Source of the DNA: Burkholderiales bacterium UBA4657
Lineage (GTDB): Bacteria > Pseudomonadota > Gammaproteobacteria > Burkholderiales > Burkholderiaceae_E
DNA: 27,993 bases
NCBI GenBank assembly: GCA_002405475.1
Contig: DHLX01000013.1
Location: 1 to 27,993 of the forward strand
Direction of reading: 5' to 3'
The notes under the pieces are model-generated. The model saw nothing but the letters and a program-made list of their open reading frames with translations. It had not been told where the DNA came from and did not search any database. Positions 7,948 to 14,374 of the stretch are shown piece by piece. The translations under genes and the position numbers were made by a program. Within the stretch, counting starts at the first letter, position 1. The number at the start of each line of letters is the position of its first letter.

Positions 7948-8274
7948 TTAGGCGTCTGTCGGCTGCGCTTTTTGTATCAGGGTCTGCAATTCACCGGCCT
8001 CGAACATTTCGGCCAGAATGTCAGAGCCACCGATAAATTCACCCTGAACGTAAAGCTGCGGAATGGTCGGCCAGTTGGCATAGTCTTTAATGCCCTGGCG
8101 TATGTCGTTATCATCGAGCACATTGACCGTGACGACATTTTTTGCGCCTGCGGCTTTGAGCAATGCAATGGCACGGCCCGAAAAACCACACATGGGAAAC
8201 TGGGCACTGCCTTTCATGAACAATACAATAGGGTTCTCGGTGACGGTTTTATGGATAAACTCTCTGGCTTCCAT
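7948..8274 (-). CDS. grxD: CGFS monothiol glutaredoxin (Grx4 family)
   Basis: A 108-residue glutaredoxin that binds and transfers 2Fe-2S clusters with glutathione, and works with BolA-type partners in iron homeostasis. The defining active site CGFS lies at about residue 30 (PMCGFSGRA), preceded by VLFMKGSAQFP and followed by the glutathione-binding WPTIPQLYVQGEFIGGSDI. The start at 8274 was chosen because AAGGA lies about 8 bases upstream and the length fits the family; an in-frame ATG at 8295 has no ribosome binding site. Divergent from rlmI, with 75 bases between the start codons. Confidence 0.95.
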   Translation of the reverse strand: MEAREFIHKTVTENPIVLFMKGSAQFPMCGFSGRAIALLKAAGAKNVVTVNVLDDNDIRQGIKDYANWPTIPQLYVQGEFIGGSDILAEMFEAGELQTLIQKAQPTDA

Positions 8275-8349
8275 GGTTCTGTTCCTTGACTTCAATTTTT
8301 AAATCAACAATACCGACAAGATTACACCACCTGACCCGGAATTACCGAC

Positions 8350-9546
8350 ATGACTTCCAAGCTTATTCTTGCGCCAGGCAAAGAGCGCCCGGTTTTACGC
8401 GGCCACCCCTGGATTTTTGCGGGTGCGGTGCAGACCGAGCCAGCCAAGACCAGCCCCGGCGCAACGGTGATGGTGCTCAGTGCGCGCGGCGAAGAACTGG
8501 GCTGGGCGGCCTGGTCGCCGGCCTCTCAGATTCGGGCCCGACTCTGGAGTACCGAGGTCAGCCGACCGATAGACCATGCCTTTTTCAAGCGCCGGGTGCA
8601 AGCAGCACTGGATCTGCGCCGTGCCACCGTGCCTCATTTCGAACAGCTGGACGGGGTACGCCTGTTGCATGGCGAAGCCGACGGCCTGCCCGGTGTTATA
8701 TGCGACCGTTATGCGGATTATCTGGTGTTGCAAATCACCAGCGCCGGTGGCGAAAAATGGCGCGATGCCATTGCCGACGCTCTGCTGGCTCAGACCAGGC
8801 TTGGCAATATCTATGAGCGTAGCGACAGTGATGTGCGCCAGATGGAAGGGCTGGAACCGCGCACTGGCGTCATGCGTGGTGCCGCACTGCCCGAATCGCT
8901 GTCTATCCTCGAAAATGGGGTGCGTTTGCGGGTCGATATTGCGCACGGCCATAAAACCGGGTTTTATCTGGATCAACGCGACAACCGCGCCCTGGTGGGG
9001 CAATGGGCGCGCGAACGCCGGGTACTGAACTGTTTTTGCTATACCGGCGGCTTTTCTCTGGCGGCACTGGCGGGCGGTGCCGCTGCAGTGCTGTCGATTG
9101 ACTCATCGGCCGAGGCGCTGAACCTGGCGCAAGCCAACGTGAAGGACAATTTTCCTGAACTAGAGCCGCGCGCTCAATGGCTCAAAGCCGATGTCTTCGA
9201 GGCGCTGCGCCAACTGAAAACCCAGGGACGCGAGTTTGACCTGATTGTGCTCGACCCGCCGAAACTGGCACCCAGCCGCCACCACCTGGAACGCGCCGCG
9301 CGTGCCTATAAGGACCTGGCGCTGTTCGGCTTGCGTCTGCTGGCTCCGGGCGGTTTCCTGTTCACTTATTCGTGCTCGGGCGCTATGTCAGCAGAAATGT
9401 TTGAAAAAATCGTGGCCGATGCGGCGGCCGACGCGCCAGCCGAGGCCGTGATTGTGGAACGATTACGCGCCGGGCGCGACCATCCCTTGAAACTTTCTTT
9501 TCCCGAAGGGGAATATCTTAAAGGCCTGGCATTGCGAAAATTGTAA
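8350..9546 (+). CDS. rlmI: 23S rRNA (cytosine-C5)-methyltransferase, RlmI/YccW family
   Basis: A 398-residue SAM-dependent rRNA methyltransferase; in E. coli, RlmI makes m5C1962 of 23S rRNA. An N-terminal PUA-like RNA-binding domain covers about 1-75 (RGHPWIFAGAV), then the RlmI central region (about 90-215), and a Rossmann domain with NCFCYTGGFSLAAL (SAM motif I, about 227-240), the acidic SIDSS, the catalytic DPPKLAPSR (302-310) and the nucleophile Cys in TYSCSG (C342). Length and domain order match the family. Its stop codon lies within a palindrome (9538-9563) that may end transcription before the Zur-like gene. Confidence 0.94.
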   Translation: MTSKLILAPGKERPVLRGHPWIFAGAVQTEPAKTSPGATVMVLSARGEELGWAAWSPASQIRARLWSTEVSRPIDHAFFKRRVQAALDLRRATVPHFEQLDGVRLLHGEADGLPGVICDRYADYLVLQITSAGGEKWRDAIADALLAQTRLGNIYERSDSDVRQMEGLEPRTGVMRGAALPESLSILENGVRLRVDIAHGHKTGFYLDQRDNRALVGQWARERRVLNCFCYTGGFSLAALAGGAAAVLSIDSSAEALNLAQANVKDNFPELEPRAQWLKADVFEALRQLKTQGREFDLIVLDPPKLAPSRHHLERAARAYKDLALFGLRLLAPGGFLFTYSCSGAMSAEMFEKIVADAAADAPAEAVIVERLRAGRDHPLKLSFPEGEYLKGLALRKL

Positions 9547-9563
9547 GCAAGCGCTTACAATTT
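9538..9563. repeat. 11-bp perfect palindrome at the rlmI stop, upstream of the Zur-like gene
   Basis: AAATTGTAAGC (9538-9548) and GCTTACAATTT (9553-9563) are perfect inverted repeats around AAGC. On the plus strand, TTTATTTATTTATT follows, so it could be the intrinsic terminator of rlmI. It also lies 9 bases before the -35 box of the proposed promoter of the Fur-family gene and could be an operator. It is AT-rich at the ends but does not match the usual Zur-box sequence. Confidence 0.6.
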
Positions 9564-9572
9564 ATTTATTTA

Positions 9573-9601
9573 TTGCAGTCAGCGCCGGCTTATGGTGTAA
9601 T
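9573..9601 (+). promoter_or_regulatory. proposed sigma-70 promoter of the zinc-type operon
   Basis: TTGCAG (9573-9578), a 17-base spacer and TGTAAT (9596-9601). The hexamers are good matches at ideal spacing, and this is the only clear pair in the 63-base gap. The GTG start codon at 9610 lies just 8 bases after the -10 box, where transcription itself would begin. Confidence 0.55.
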
Positions 9602-9609
9602 CCCGCGCC

Positions 9610-10107
9610 GTGTTGAATTCTGTCATATCCTCTCCCGTTGAAAATCAGGCGCGCCAGTTATTGCGCGCTGCCGGGGCTCGTATTACCGTGCCGCGCATGC
9701 AGATCTTGTCTGCCCTGCTGCAAACCAGCCATGGACAAGGTAGCGCCGCGCCCGCGTTGTCGCACCACGATGTTGCCGAAAAACTGCTGCAACAAGGCTG
9801 GACTGATCACGACTTGCCCGACCGCGTTACTTTGTACCGGGTACTTGAATGGCTGGTAGATCAGGGCCTGGCGCATAAAATGGCGGGAGATGACAGAGTA
9901 TTCCGCTTCAGCCTTAATGCTGGCGATGATGGTAAACACAATCATCATGCCCATTTCCAATGCTTGTGCTGCCACCGCATGTTTTGCTTGCATAAAAACG
10001 CACAGGTTCAGCAGGCACTTAGCGCCGCATTACCACACGGATTTAAGGCACAGCAGGTAAGCGCCTCGGTCAAAGGACAGTGTGCGGAATGCAGCAGGAA
10101 AAATTGA
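9610..10107 (+). CDS. zur: Fur-family zinc uptake regulator (Zur-like)
   Basis: A 165-residue Fur-family repressor. The winged helix spans about 12-100 (ARQLLRAAGARITVPRMQIL, DRVTLYRVLEWLVDQGL), then the metal-binding and dimerisation domain with HNHHAHFQC (110-118) and the cysteine pairs C118/C121 and C158/C161 that form the structural zinc site. A Zur rather than Fur identity is inferred from the His/Cys-rich centre and from the downstream genes, whose families are zinc-linked. The start is a GTG with no visible ribosome binding site, next to TTG; no other start would keep the first helix. The COG0523 gene begins 4 bases after its stop. A PerR or Fur specificity cannot be excluded from sequence alone. 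Confidence 0.82.
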   Translation: MLNSVISSPVENQARQLLRAAGARITVPRMQILSALLQTSHGQGSAAPALSHHDVAEKLLQQGWTDHDLPDRVTLYRVLEWLVDQGLAHKMAGDDRVFRFSLNAGDDGKHNHHAHFQCLCCHRMFCLHKNAQVQQALSAALPHGFKAQQVSASVKGQCAECSRKN

Positions 10108-10111
10108 ACTT

Positions 10112-11089
10112 ATGGATAAACTGATTCCCGTTACAGTACTCACCGGTTTTCTGGGGGCGGGTAAAACCACCCTGCTGAACCGTATTTTGCAGGAACGCCA
10201 CGGTCATAAAATTGCCGTTATCGAAAACGAGTTTGGTGAAGAAGGTATCGATAACGAACTACTGGTGCGCGAAGAAGGTGAGCAGATCGTCGAAATGAAC
10301 AATGGCTGTATCTGCTGTACCGTGCGTGGTGACTTGTTGCGGATATTGACCGATCTGGCGGCAAAAAAGAAAAGTGGCCTGCTCAATTTCGAGCGTGTCA
10401 TTATTGAAACCACCGGCATGGCCAACCCCGGCCCCGTGACCCAGACCTTTTTCATGGACGACGATATTGCCGAGTCCTATCTGCTCGATGGGGTGGTGAC
10501 TCTGGTCGATGCCAAGCACGGCGCAGTGACGTTGGATGAACAGAGCGAGGCTCAGGCACAGGTCGGATTTGCCGACCGCATTTTGTTGAGCAAGACTGAT
10601 CTGGTCGATAACGAGTCGCTCGACGCCCTGAAAAAACGTCTGGTGCTAATGAACCCACGCGCGAAAATCAAGCCAGTGGCGTTCGGTCAGACCGATGTGT
10701 CCGATCTGCTCGATATACGTGGTTTTAATCTCAATGCCATTCTGGACATAGACCCGGATTTTCTGGCCGGACAGCACCAGCACGGACATGAGGGCGATGT
10801 TCGCGCTTTTGTGTTCAAATCGGATAAAGCCTTTGACCCGGCACGGCTGGAGGAATTTCTGGGCGCCATCACCCAGGTTTATGGCGCAGATATGCTACGT
10901 TATAAAGGCATCTTGAATATGGCGGGAGCCAGCCGCCGTGTTATTTTTCAGGGCGTGCATATGCTGATGGGCTCGGATATGGGCAAACCCTGGGGCGATG
11001 AACCACGCATGAGTAAAATGGTTTTTATTGGGCGCAAACTGCCACACGAGGTCATTACCAAAGGCCTTGAGCAGTGCCTGGTGCAATGA
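10112..11089 (+). CDS. COG0523 (CobW/ZigA-like) GTPase, putative zinc metallochaperone
   Basis: A 325-residue G3E-family GTPase. Walker A is GFLGAGKTT (12-20), followed by the metal-binding motif CICC (C66, C68, C69) typical of COG0523, ETTGMANPGPV, and the guanine-specificity motif SKTDLV (160-165). A short His cluster QHQHGH (221-226) and the CobW C-terminal domain (about 229-320) follow. These proteins hand metal to client enzymes; subgroups controlled by Zur serve zinc. Position between a Zur-like regulator and a zinc-finger-less DksA argues for the zinc subgroup over cobalt or nitrile-hydratase chaperones. ATG 10112 is preferred to an in-frame 10082 start that overlaps the regulator. Confidence 0.9.
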   Translation: MDKLIPVTVLTGFLGAGKTTLLNRILQERHGHKIAVIENEFGEEGIDNELLVREEGEQIVEMNNGCICCTVRGDLLRILTDLAAKKKSGLLNFERVIIETTGMANPGPVTQTFFMDDDIAESYLLDGVVTLVDAKHGAVTLDEQSEAQAQVGFADRILLSKTDLVDNESLDALKKRLVLMNPRAKIKPVAFGQTDVSDLLDIRGFNLNAILDIDPDFLAGQHQHGHEGDVRAFVFKSDKAFDPARLEEFLGAITQVYGADMLRYKGILNMAGASRRVIFQGVHMLMGSDMGKPWGDEPRMSKMVFIGRKLPHEVITKGLEQCLVQ

Positions 11090-11104
11090 GGGAGTAAAGG
11101 AATC

Positions 11105-11551
11105 ATGACGTCAAGCAAGACCGTAAAACAGGATAAGCCGGCTGAAGTCATCAGCGAAGCAGCATTGCTGAAAATGTCGGACAAGGATTACATGAACGAG
11201 GCGCAACTGGCATTCTTCCGGCAGCGCCTGCATGAAATGGAGCGCGAGATTCTGCAAAACGCGCATGAAACCACCGAACACCTGCAGGAAACGGTGATCG
11301 TGCCCGACCCGGCCGACCGTGCCACCATAGAAGAAGAGCATGCACTAGAACTGCGCACCCGCGACCGCGAACGCAAACTGCTGAAAAAAGTGCAACAGTC
11401 GATTGCCCGGGTCGATAGCGGTGACTATGGCTATTGCGAAGAAACCGGGGAACCAATCGGTCTGCAACGACTGCTGGCACGCCCGACGGCCACTTTGTCA
11501 CTGGAAGCACAGCAACGTCGTGAACTGAAACAAAAAATGTACGGCGATTAA
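11105..11551 (+). CDS. dksA: DksA-family RNA polymerase-binding factor with degenerate zinc finger
   Basis: A 148-residue DksA homologue that would enter the RNA polymerase secondary channel and, with ppGpp, tune rRNA and amino-acid promoters. The coiled coil (about 30-105) with the acidic tip DPADRA (68-73) is intact, followed by DSGDYGYCEETGEP and LLARPTATLSLEAQ. The four zinc-ligand cysteines of classic DksA are reduced to one: C111, then T114, S132 and A135 occupy the other positions. Such forms fold without zinc, as known for P. aeruginosa DksA2 and similar alphaproteobacterial proteins. AAAGGA precedes the ATG. The gene follows the COG0523 GTPase by 15 bases. Whether a four-Cys DksA exists elsewhere in this genome cannot be seen. 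Confidence 0.93.
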   Translation: MTSSKTVKQDKPAEVISEAALLKMSDKDYMNEAQLAFFRQRLHEMEREILQNAHETTEHLQETVIVPDPADRATIEEEHALELRTRDRERKLLKKVQQSIARVDSGDYGYCEETGEPIGLQRLLARPTATLSLEAQQRRELKQKMYGD

Positions 11552-11567
11552 GCCATTCCCTTTGAGT

Positions 11568-11592
11568 CAATACGGTTTTTGCAACCGTATTG
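11568..11592. repeat. 10-bp perfect inverted repeat before the ABC transporter genes
   Basis: CAATACGGTT (11568-11577) and AACCGTATTG (11583-11592) form a perfect stem with a 5-base loop, 15 bases before the ATG at 11608. There is no T-run after it on either strand, so it is unlikely to be an ordinary intrinsic terminator. It may be an operator for a dimeric repressor or an mRNA structure that sets the level of the downstream genes. Confidence 0.6.
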
Positions 11593-11607
11593 CGATAAAC
11601 TGCGCGC

Positions 11608-12237
11608 ATGTTGATTGCACGCCATCTGCGCCACCGCTACGACAGACAAACCAGTGATGCCCTGATGCTGGGTGAACTGGCACTGGAAGCGGGTCGCAGT
11701 TGTGTCGTACGCGGTGTCTCGGGCTCAGGCAAAAGTACCCTGTTGTCGATACTGGCCGGTTTGTTGCCGCCCACTTCCGGTGAAGTGCTGCTGGCCGGGC
11801 AATCGCTGTATGCGCTCAGCGAACGCCAGCGCGATCTCTGGCGCGCCCAGCATCTGGGCATGGTTCCGCAACGCCACCATCTGCTGGCCAGCTTAAGTAT
11901 CAGGCAAAATCTGCAACTGGCACAAAGTCTGGCGCAACGGGAAGATGCCTCCAGGCTTCAGGTCTTAATGGACCGGCTCGGCCTGACACCTCTGGCGCGG
12001 CAACGACCTGAACAGCTATCACAGGGACAACAGCAACGCGCTGCGCTGGCGCGTGCCCTGGTTCATGCGCCGGTTCTGGTACTGGCCGACGAGCCCACCT
12101 CGGCACTGGACGATGCGAACGCACGTGCCGTTATTGATCTGATGCTTGAACTGACGCAAGAGGCGCGGGTCGCACTACTGGTGGCGACCCACGATGCGCG
12201 CCTGAACGGACTTTTTGATCAGGAGATCCGCTTATGA
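11608..12237 (+). CDS. ABC transporter ATP-binding protein, LolD/MacB-like
   Basis: A 209-residue ATPase subunit of a type VII (MacB/LolCDE-like) ABC system. Walker A is GVSGSGKST (36-44), the Q-loop is Q88 (VPQRH), the signature is LSQGQ (137-141), Walker B VLVLADE (156-162) ends with the catalytic Glu, and the switch His is H195 (ATHD). It overlaps the permease start by 4 bases, so the pair is certainly one operon. The organisation ATPase, permease, small exported protein, DUF3299 protein resembles the Zur-controlled PA4063-PA4066 system of P. aeruginosa, linked to zinc supply. Mechanotransmission across the periplasm rather than classical solute import is likely for this type. No strong ribosome binding site is visible; the preceding hairpin may matter. 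Confidence 0.92.
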   Translation: MLIARHLRHRYDRQTSDALMLGELALEAGRSCVVRGVSGSGKSTLLSILAGLLPPTSGEVLLAGQSLYALSERQRDLWRAQHLGMVPQRHHLLASLSIRQNLQLAQSLAQREDASRLQVLMDRLGLTPLARQRPEQLSQGQQQRAALARALVHAPVLVLADEPTSALDDANARAVIDLMLELTQEARVALLVATHDARLNGLFDQEIRL

Positions 12238-13445
12238 GCGTCGGACAACTGGCGTTGGCCTACCTGCGCAAGCAGTGGCTGATGGTGGCACTGAATGTAC
12301 TGTTGTTATCACTAGGTCTGGGGTTGATGGTCATGAGCCTGCTCAGCGTACACCAGGCCGAAACCGCCTTGACACGAGACGCACAAGGCATTGATCTGGT
12401 AGTGGGGGCAAAAGGCTCACCACTGCAACTGATTCTGTCTGGTGTCTATCACCTCGACCTGCCTACCGGCAATATCCGGCTGGACGATGCCCAGACACTG
12501 ACCCAAAACCCGGTAACAGCGCCCTGGATTCAACGTGCCATTCCGCTGTCACTGGGGGATAGTTTCCGTGGCTATCGCATAGTCGGCACCACGCCGGAAT
12601 ACCTGGCGCTGTACGGCGCCAAGTTGGCGCAAGGCCAGGTCTGGAACGACAAAATGCAGGCAGTACTGGGCAGCGAAGTGGCGCGCAGTACCGGCCTGAC
12701 CCTGCAACAGTCTTTTGTCGGCGGCCATGGGCTGACCCCGGGCGGGGCACAACATGACGATGCGCCTTATCAGGTCGTCGGTGTTTTGCAGCCTACCGGC
12801 ACCGTGCTCGACCGCCTGATTCTGGTCAACAGCGAATCAGTCTGGTTCGTTCATGAAGGTGAAGTCACCGATGCCGAAGAAAAACGCCTGTTACAGGCTG
12901 AGCGCGAAATCACCCTGCTATTGATTACCTACCGCTCCCCCCTGGCAGCAACCCGGCTGCCGCGCATCATCAATGCCGACAGCGCCATGCAAGCCGCTGC
13001 GCCTGCGGCAGAAACGGCGCGGCTATTTGAACTGCTGGCACCACTGCTCGCCACCCTGCGCGCCCTGGCGCTGGCGCTGGTCATTATGGGCGCACTGGCT
13101 TTGTTCGTCACACTTTATCGCGCCACGGAAGAGCGGCGCTACGATCTGGCCATCTTGCGACTCATGGGGGCATCACGCCACCAGCTGTTTGCACTGGTCT
13201 GCCTGGAAGCGGCGCTGATGGCAATGGCCGGATGCCTGCTCGGGCTAGCTCTGGGTCATGCGGGCACCCAGGTACTGGGTTGGGTGGCGCAGGCGCAGGG
13301 CGGCCTGCCACTGTCTGCCTGGATATTCATGCCGGAAGAACTATGGCTTGTCGCCGGCACCCTCATGATTGCACTGCTGGCCGCCTGTTTACCGGCATGG
13401 CGTGCGGCCTCGGCCCCGGTTTCACTGGTTTTATCTCAACACTAG
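12234..13445 (+). CDS. ABC transporter permease, FtsX/MacB-type
   Basis: A 403-residue membrane subunit with the typical plan: one N-terminal helix (about 15-38), a large periplasmic MacB-PCD-like domain (about 40-265), then three helices of the FtsX domain (about 275-300, 320-355, 365-395). VGAKGSPLQLILSGVYH near residue 60 and EERRYDLAILRLMGASRHQLF near 300 are characteristic of this permease group. Starts by ATGA overlap with the ATPase gene. It would work with the ATPase at 11608 and perhaps the two exported proteins that follow. Substrate unknown; a zinc role is inferred from context. Confidence 0.9.
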   Translation: MSVGQLALAYLRKQWLMVALNVLLLSLGLGLMVMSLLSVHQAETALTRDAQGIDLVVGAKGSPLQLILSGVYHLDLPTGNIRLDDAQTLTQNPVTAPWIQRAIPLSLGDSFRGYRIVGTTPEYLALYGAKLAQGQVWNDKMQAVLGSEVARSTGLTLQQSFVGGHGLTPGGAQHDDAPYQVVGVLQPTGTVLDRLILVNSESVWFVHEGEVTDAEEKRLLQAEREITLLLITYRSPLAATRLPRIINADSAMQAAAPAAETARLFELLAPLLATLRALALALVIMGALALFVTLYRATEERRYDLAILRLMGASRHQLFALVCLEAALMAMAGCLLGLALGHAGTQVLGWVAQAQGGLPLSAWIFMPEELWLVAGTLMIALLAACLPAWRAASAPVSLVLSQH

Positions 13446-13455
13446 GAGTCTTATT

Positions 13456-13716
13456 ATGAAATATTGGCTGACACTGATCATTACAACAGCTTTCTACAGT
13501 CCGGTACTACAGGCACAAAGCGCAACCGGTGCCAAGGAACAGGCGCATATCAAGGAACTGATAACTGACCATCGCGCCATGGCACAGGCACATGAAAACG
13601 CGGCCAAATGTCTGGAATCGGGTAAAGGAGAAAAAGCCTGCCATGCGGAACTTCAGAAAGCCTGCAAGGGTCTGGGTATAGGTAAAACTTGCGGCATGCG
13701 ACATCATTCCCATTGA
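13456..13716 (+). CDS. small exported His/Cys-containing protein, unrecognised
   Basis: An 86-residue protein that I do not recognise as a named family. Residues 1-20 are a clear signal peptide ending QA, so the mature part is about 65 residues in the periplasm. It contains four cysteines (C52, C62, C70, C79), enough for two disulfides, and seven histidines including the C-terminal tail MRHHSH. Predicted helical. AGGAG at 13444-13448 sets the ATG at 13456, 10 bases after the permease stop, and its stop overlaps the next ATG (TGATG), so it is firmly inside the transporter operon. A metal-binding or sensing periplasmic partner is plausible; function is unproven. It has no similarity that I can see to the longer His-rich PA4063 except position and composition. 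Confidence 0.82.
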   Translation: MKYWLTLIITTAFYSPVLQAQSATGAKEQAHIKELITDHRAMAQAHENAAKCLESGKGEKACHAELQKACKGLGIGKTCGMRHHSH

Positions 13717-14225
13717 TGAACTTTTTCTTTCTTCTGCTCTCATGTCTACTCTGGCTCGGCAGTGCAGGGAATAGCCTTGCCCAAACCGGCTCTTCTGGCA
13801 CTAATACGCCGTCACTGTCCTTGCCGGTACCCGGGCAGTTTTTGGTCAAACCGCTGCCCGAACTGCCGGGGGTGGTGTCGTGGAAAACGCTGGCTCAGGT
13901 CAAGGTCATCAAGCGTGGCGAACGCCTGACGCCGCAATTTGGGCCTGAAGTTTCCGCCTTGCACAACACCCAGGTCAAAGTACAAGGATATATGCTGGCG
14001 ATCGAAACGGGCGAGCGTCATTCGCGCTTTTTGCTATCGCTCAACCCGCCGCACTGCCCGTTTTGCATGACGGCGGGAGCCGAGGCCTTTATTGAAGTGA
14101 AAATGAAAAATCCGATCCGCTTTAGCCACGAACCCATTATCCTGAGTGGAAAGTTACACGCACTGCCCGATGAGCCTACCGGTTTGTACTACCGACTAAC
14201 TGAAGCAGGTCTTTCTGGCAGGTAA
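13716..14225 (+). CDS. exported DUF3299 family protein
   Basis: A 169-residue protein. Residues 1-22 form a signal peptide (ending SLAQ), so it is periplasmic or lipid-facing. The core matches DUF3299: SWKTLAQV, FGPEVSALHNTQVKVQGYMLAIE and LNPPHCPFC (H113, C114, C117) with a following beta-rich segment up to about 160. The CxxC with adjacent His may bind metal or be redox-active. Members of this family are repeatedly found beside FtsX-type ABC permeases in zinc-regulated operons, as in PA4066. The start ATG overlaps the previous stop by one base. The next gene, a STAS protein, is 149 bases away with its own ribosome binding site, so this is probably the last gene of the operon. Confidence 0.82.
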   Translation: MNFFFLLLSCLLWLGSAGNSLAQTGSSGTNTPSLSLPVPGQFLVKPLPELPGVVSWKTLAQVKVIKRGERLTPQFGPEVSALHNTQVKVQGYMLAIETGERHSRFLLSLNPPHCPFCMTAGAEAFIEVKMKNPIRFSHEPIILSGKLHALPDEPTGLYYRLTEAGLSGR

Positions 14226-14374
14226 TTAAAGCGGAGAATGAGGTAAACTTTGTAAAAACAAGGTAAACGTGCGGCACTACTCCATGCGTTGTAATGGTCT
14301 GGTGCTACACTCAAGACGTTAAGTGCCGTTACTACATCTTGTAGACAACCCGTTGCCCAACATACGGAGTATTC

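Noticed and set aside
8395..9003. 202-codon minus-strand frame opposite rlmI
   Set aside because: Shadow of rlmI: no family match and unusual composition.
9546..9610. Search for a canonical Zur box in the gap
   Set aside because: No sequence close to the usual GTTATA-type palindrome was found by eye; only the unrelated 11-bp palindrome is present.
14226..14374. Gap with two AGGTAAAC copies and a CGGCACT/AGTGCCG pair
   Set aside because: Short, widely spaced matches, likely chance; no clear promoter or operator could be built from them.
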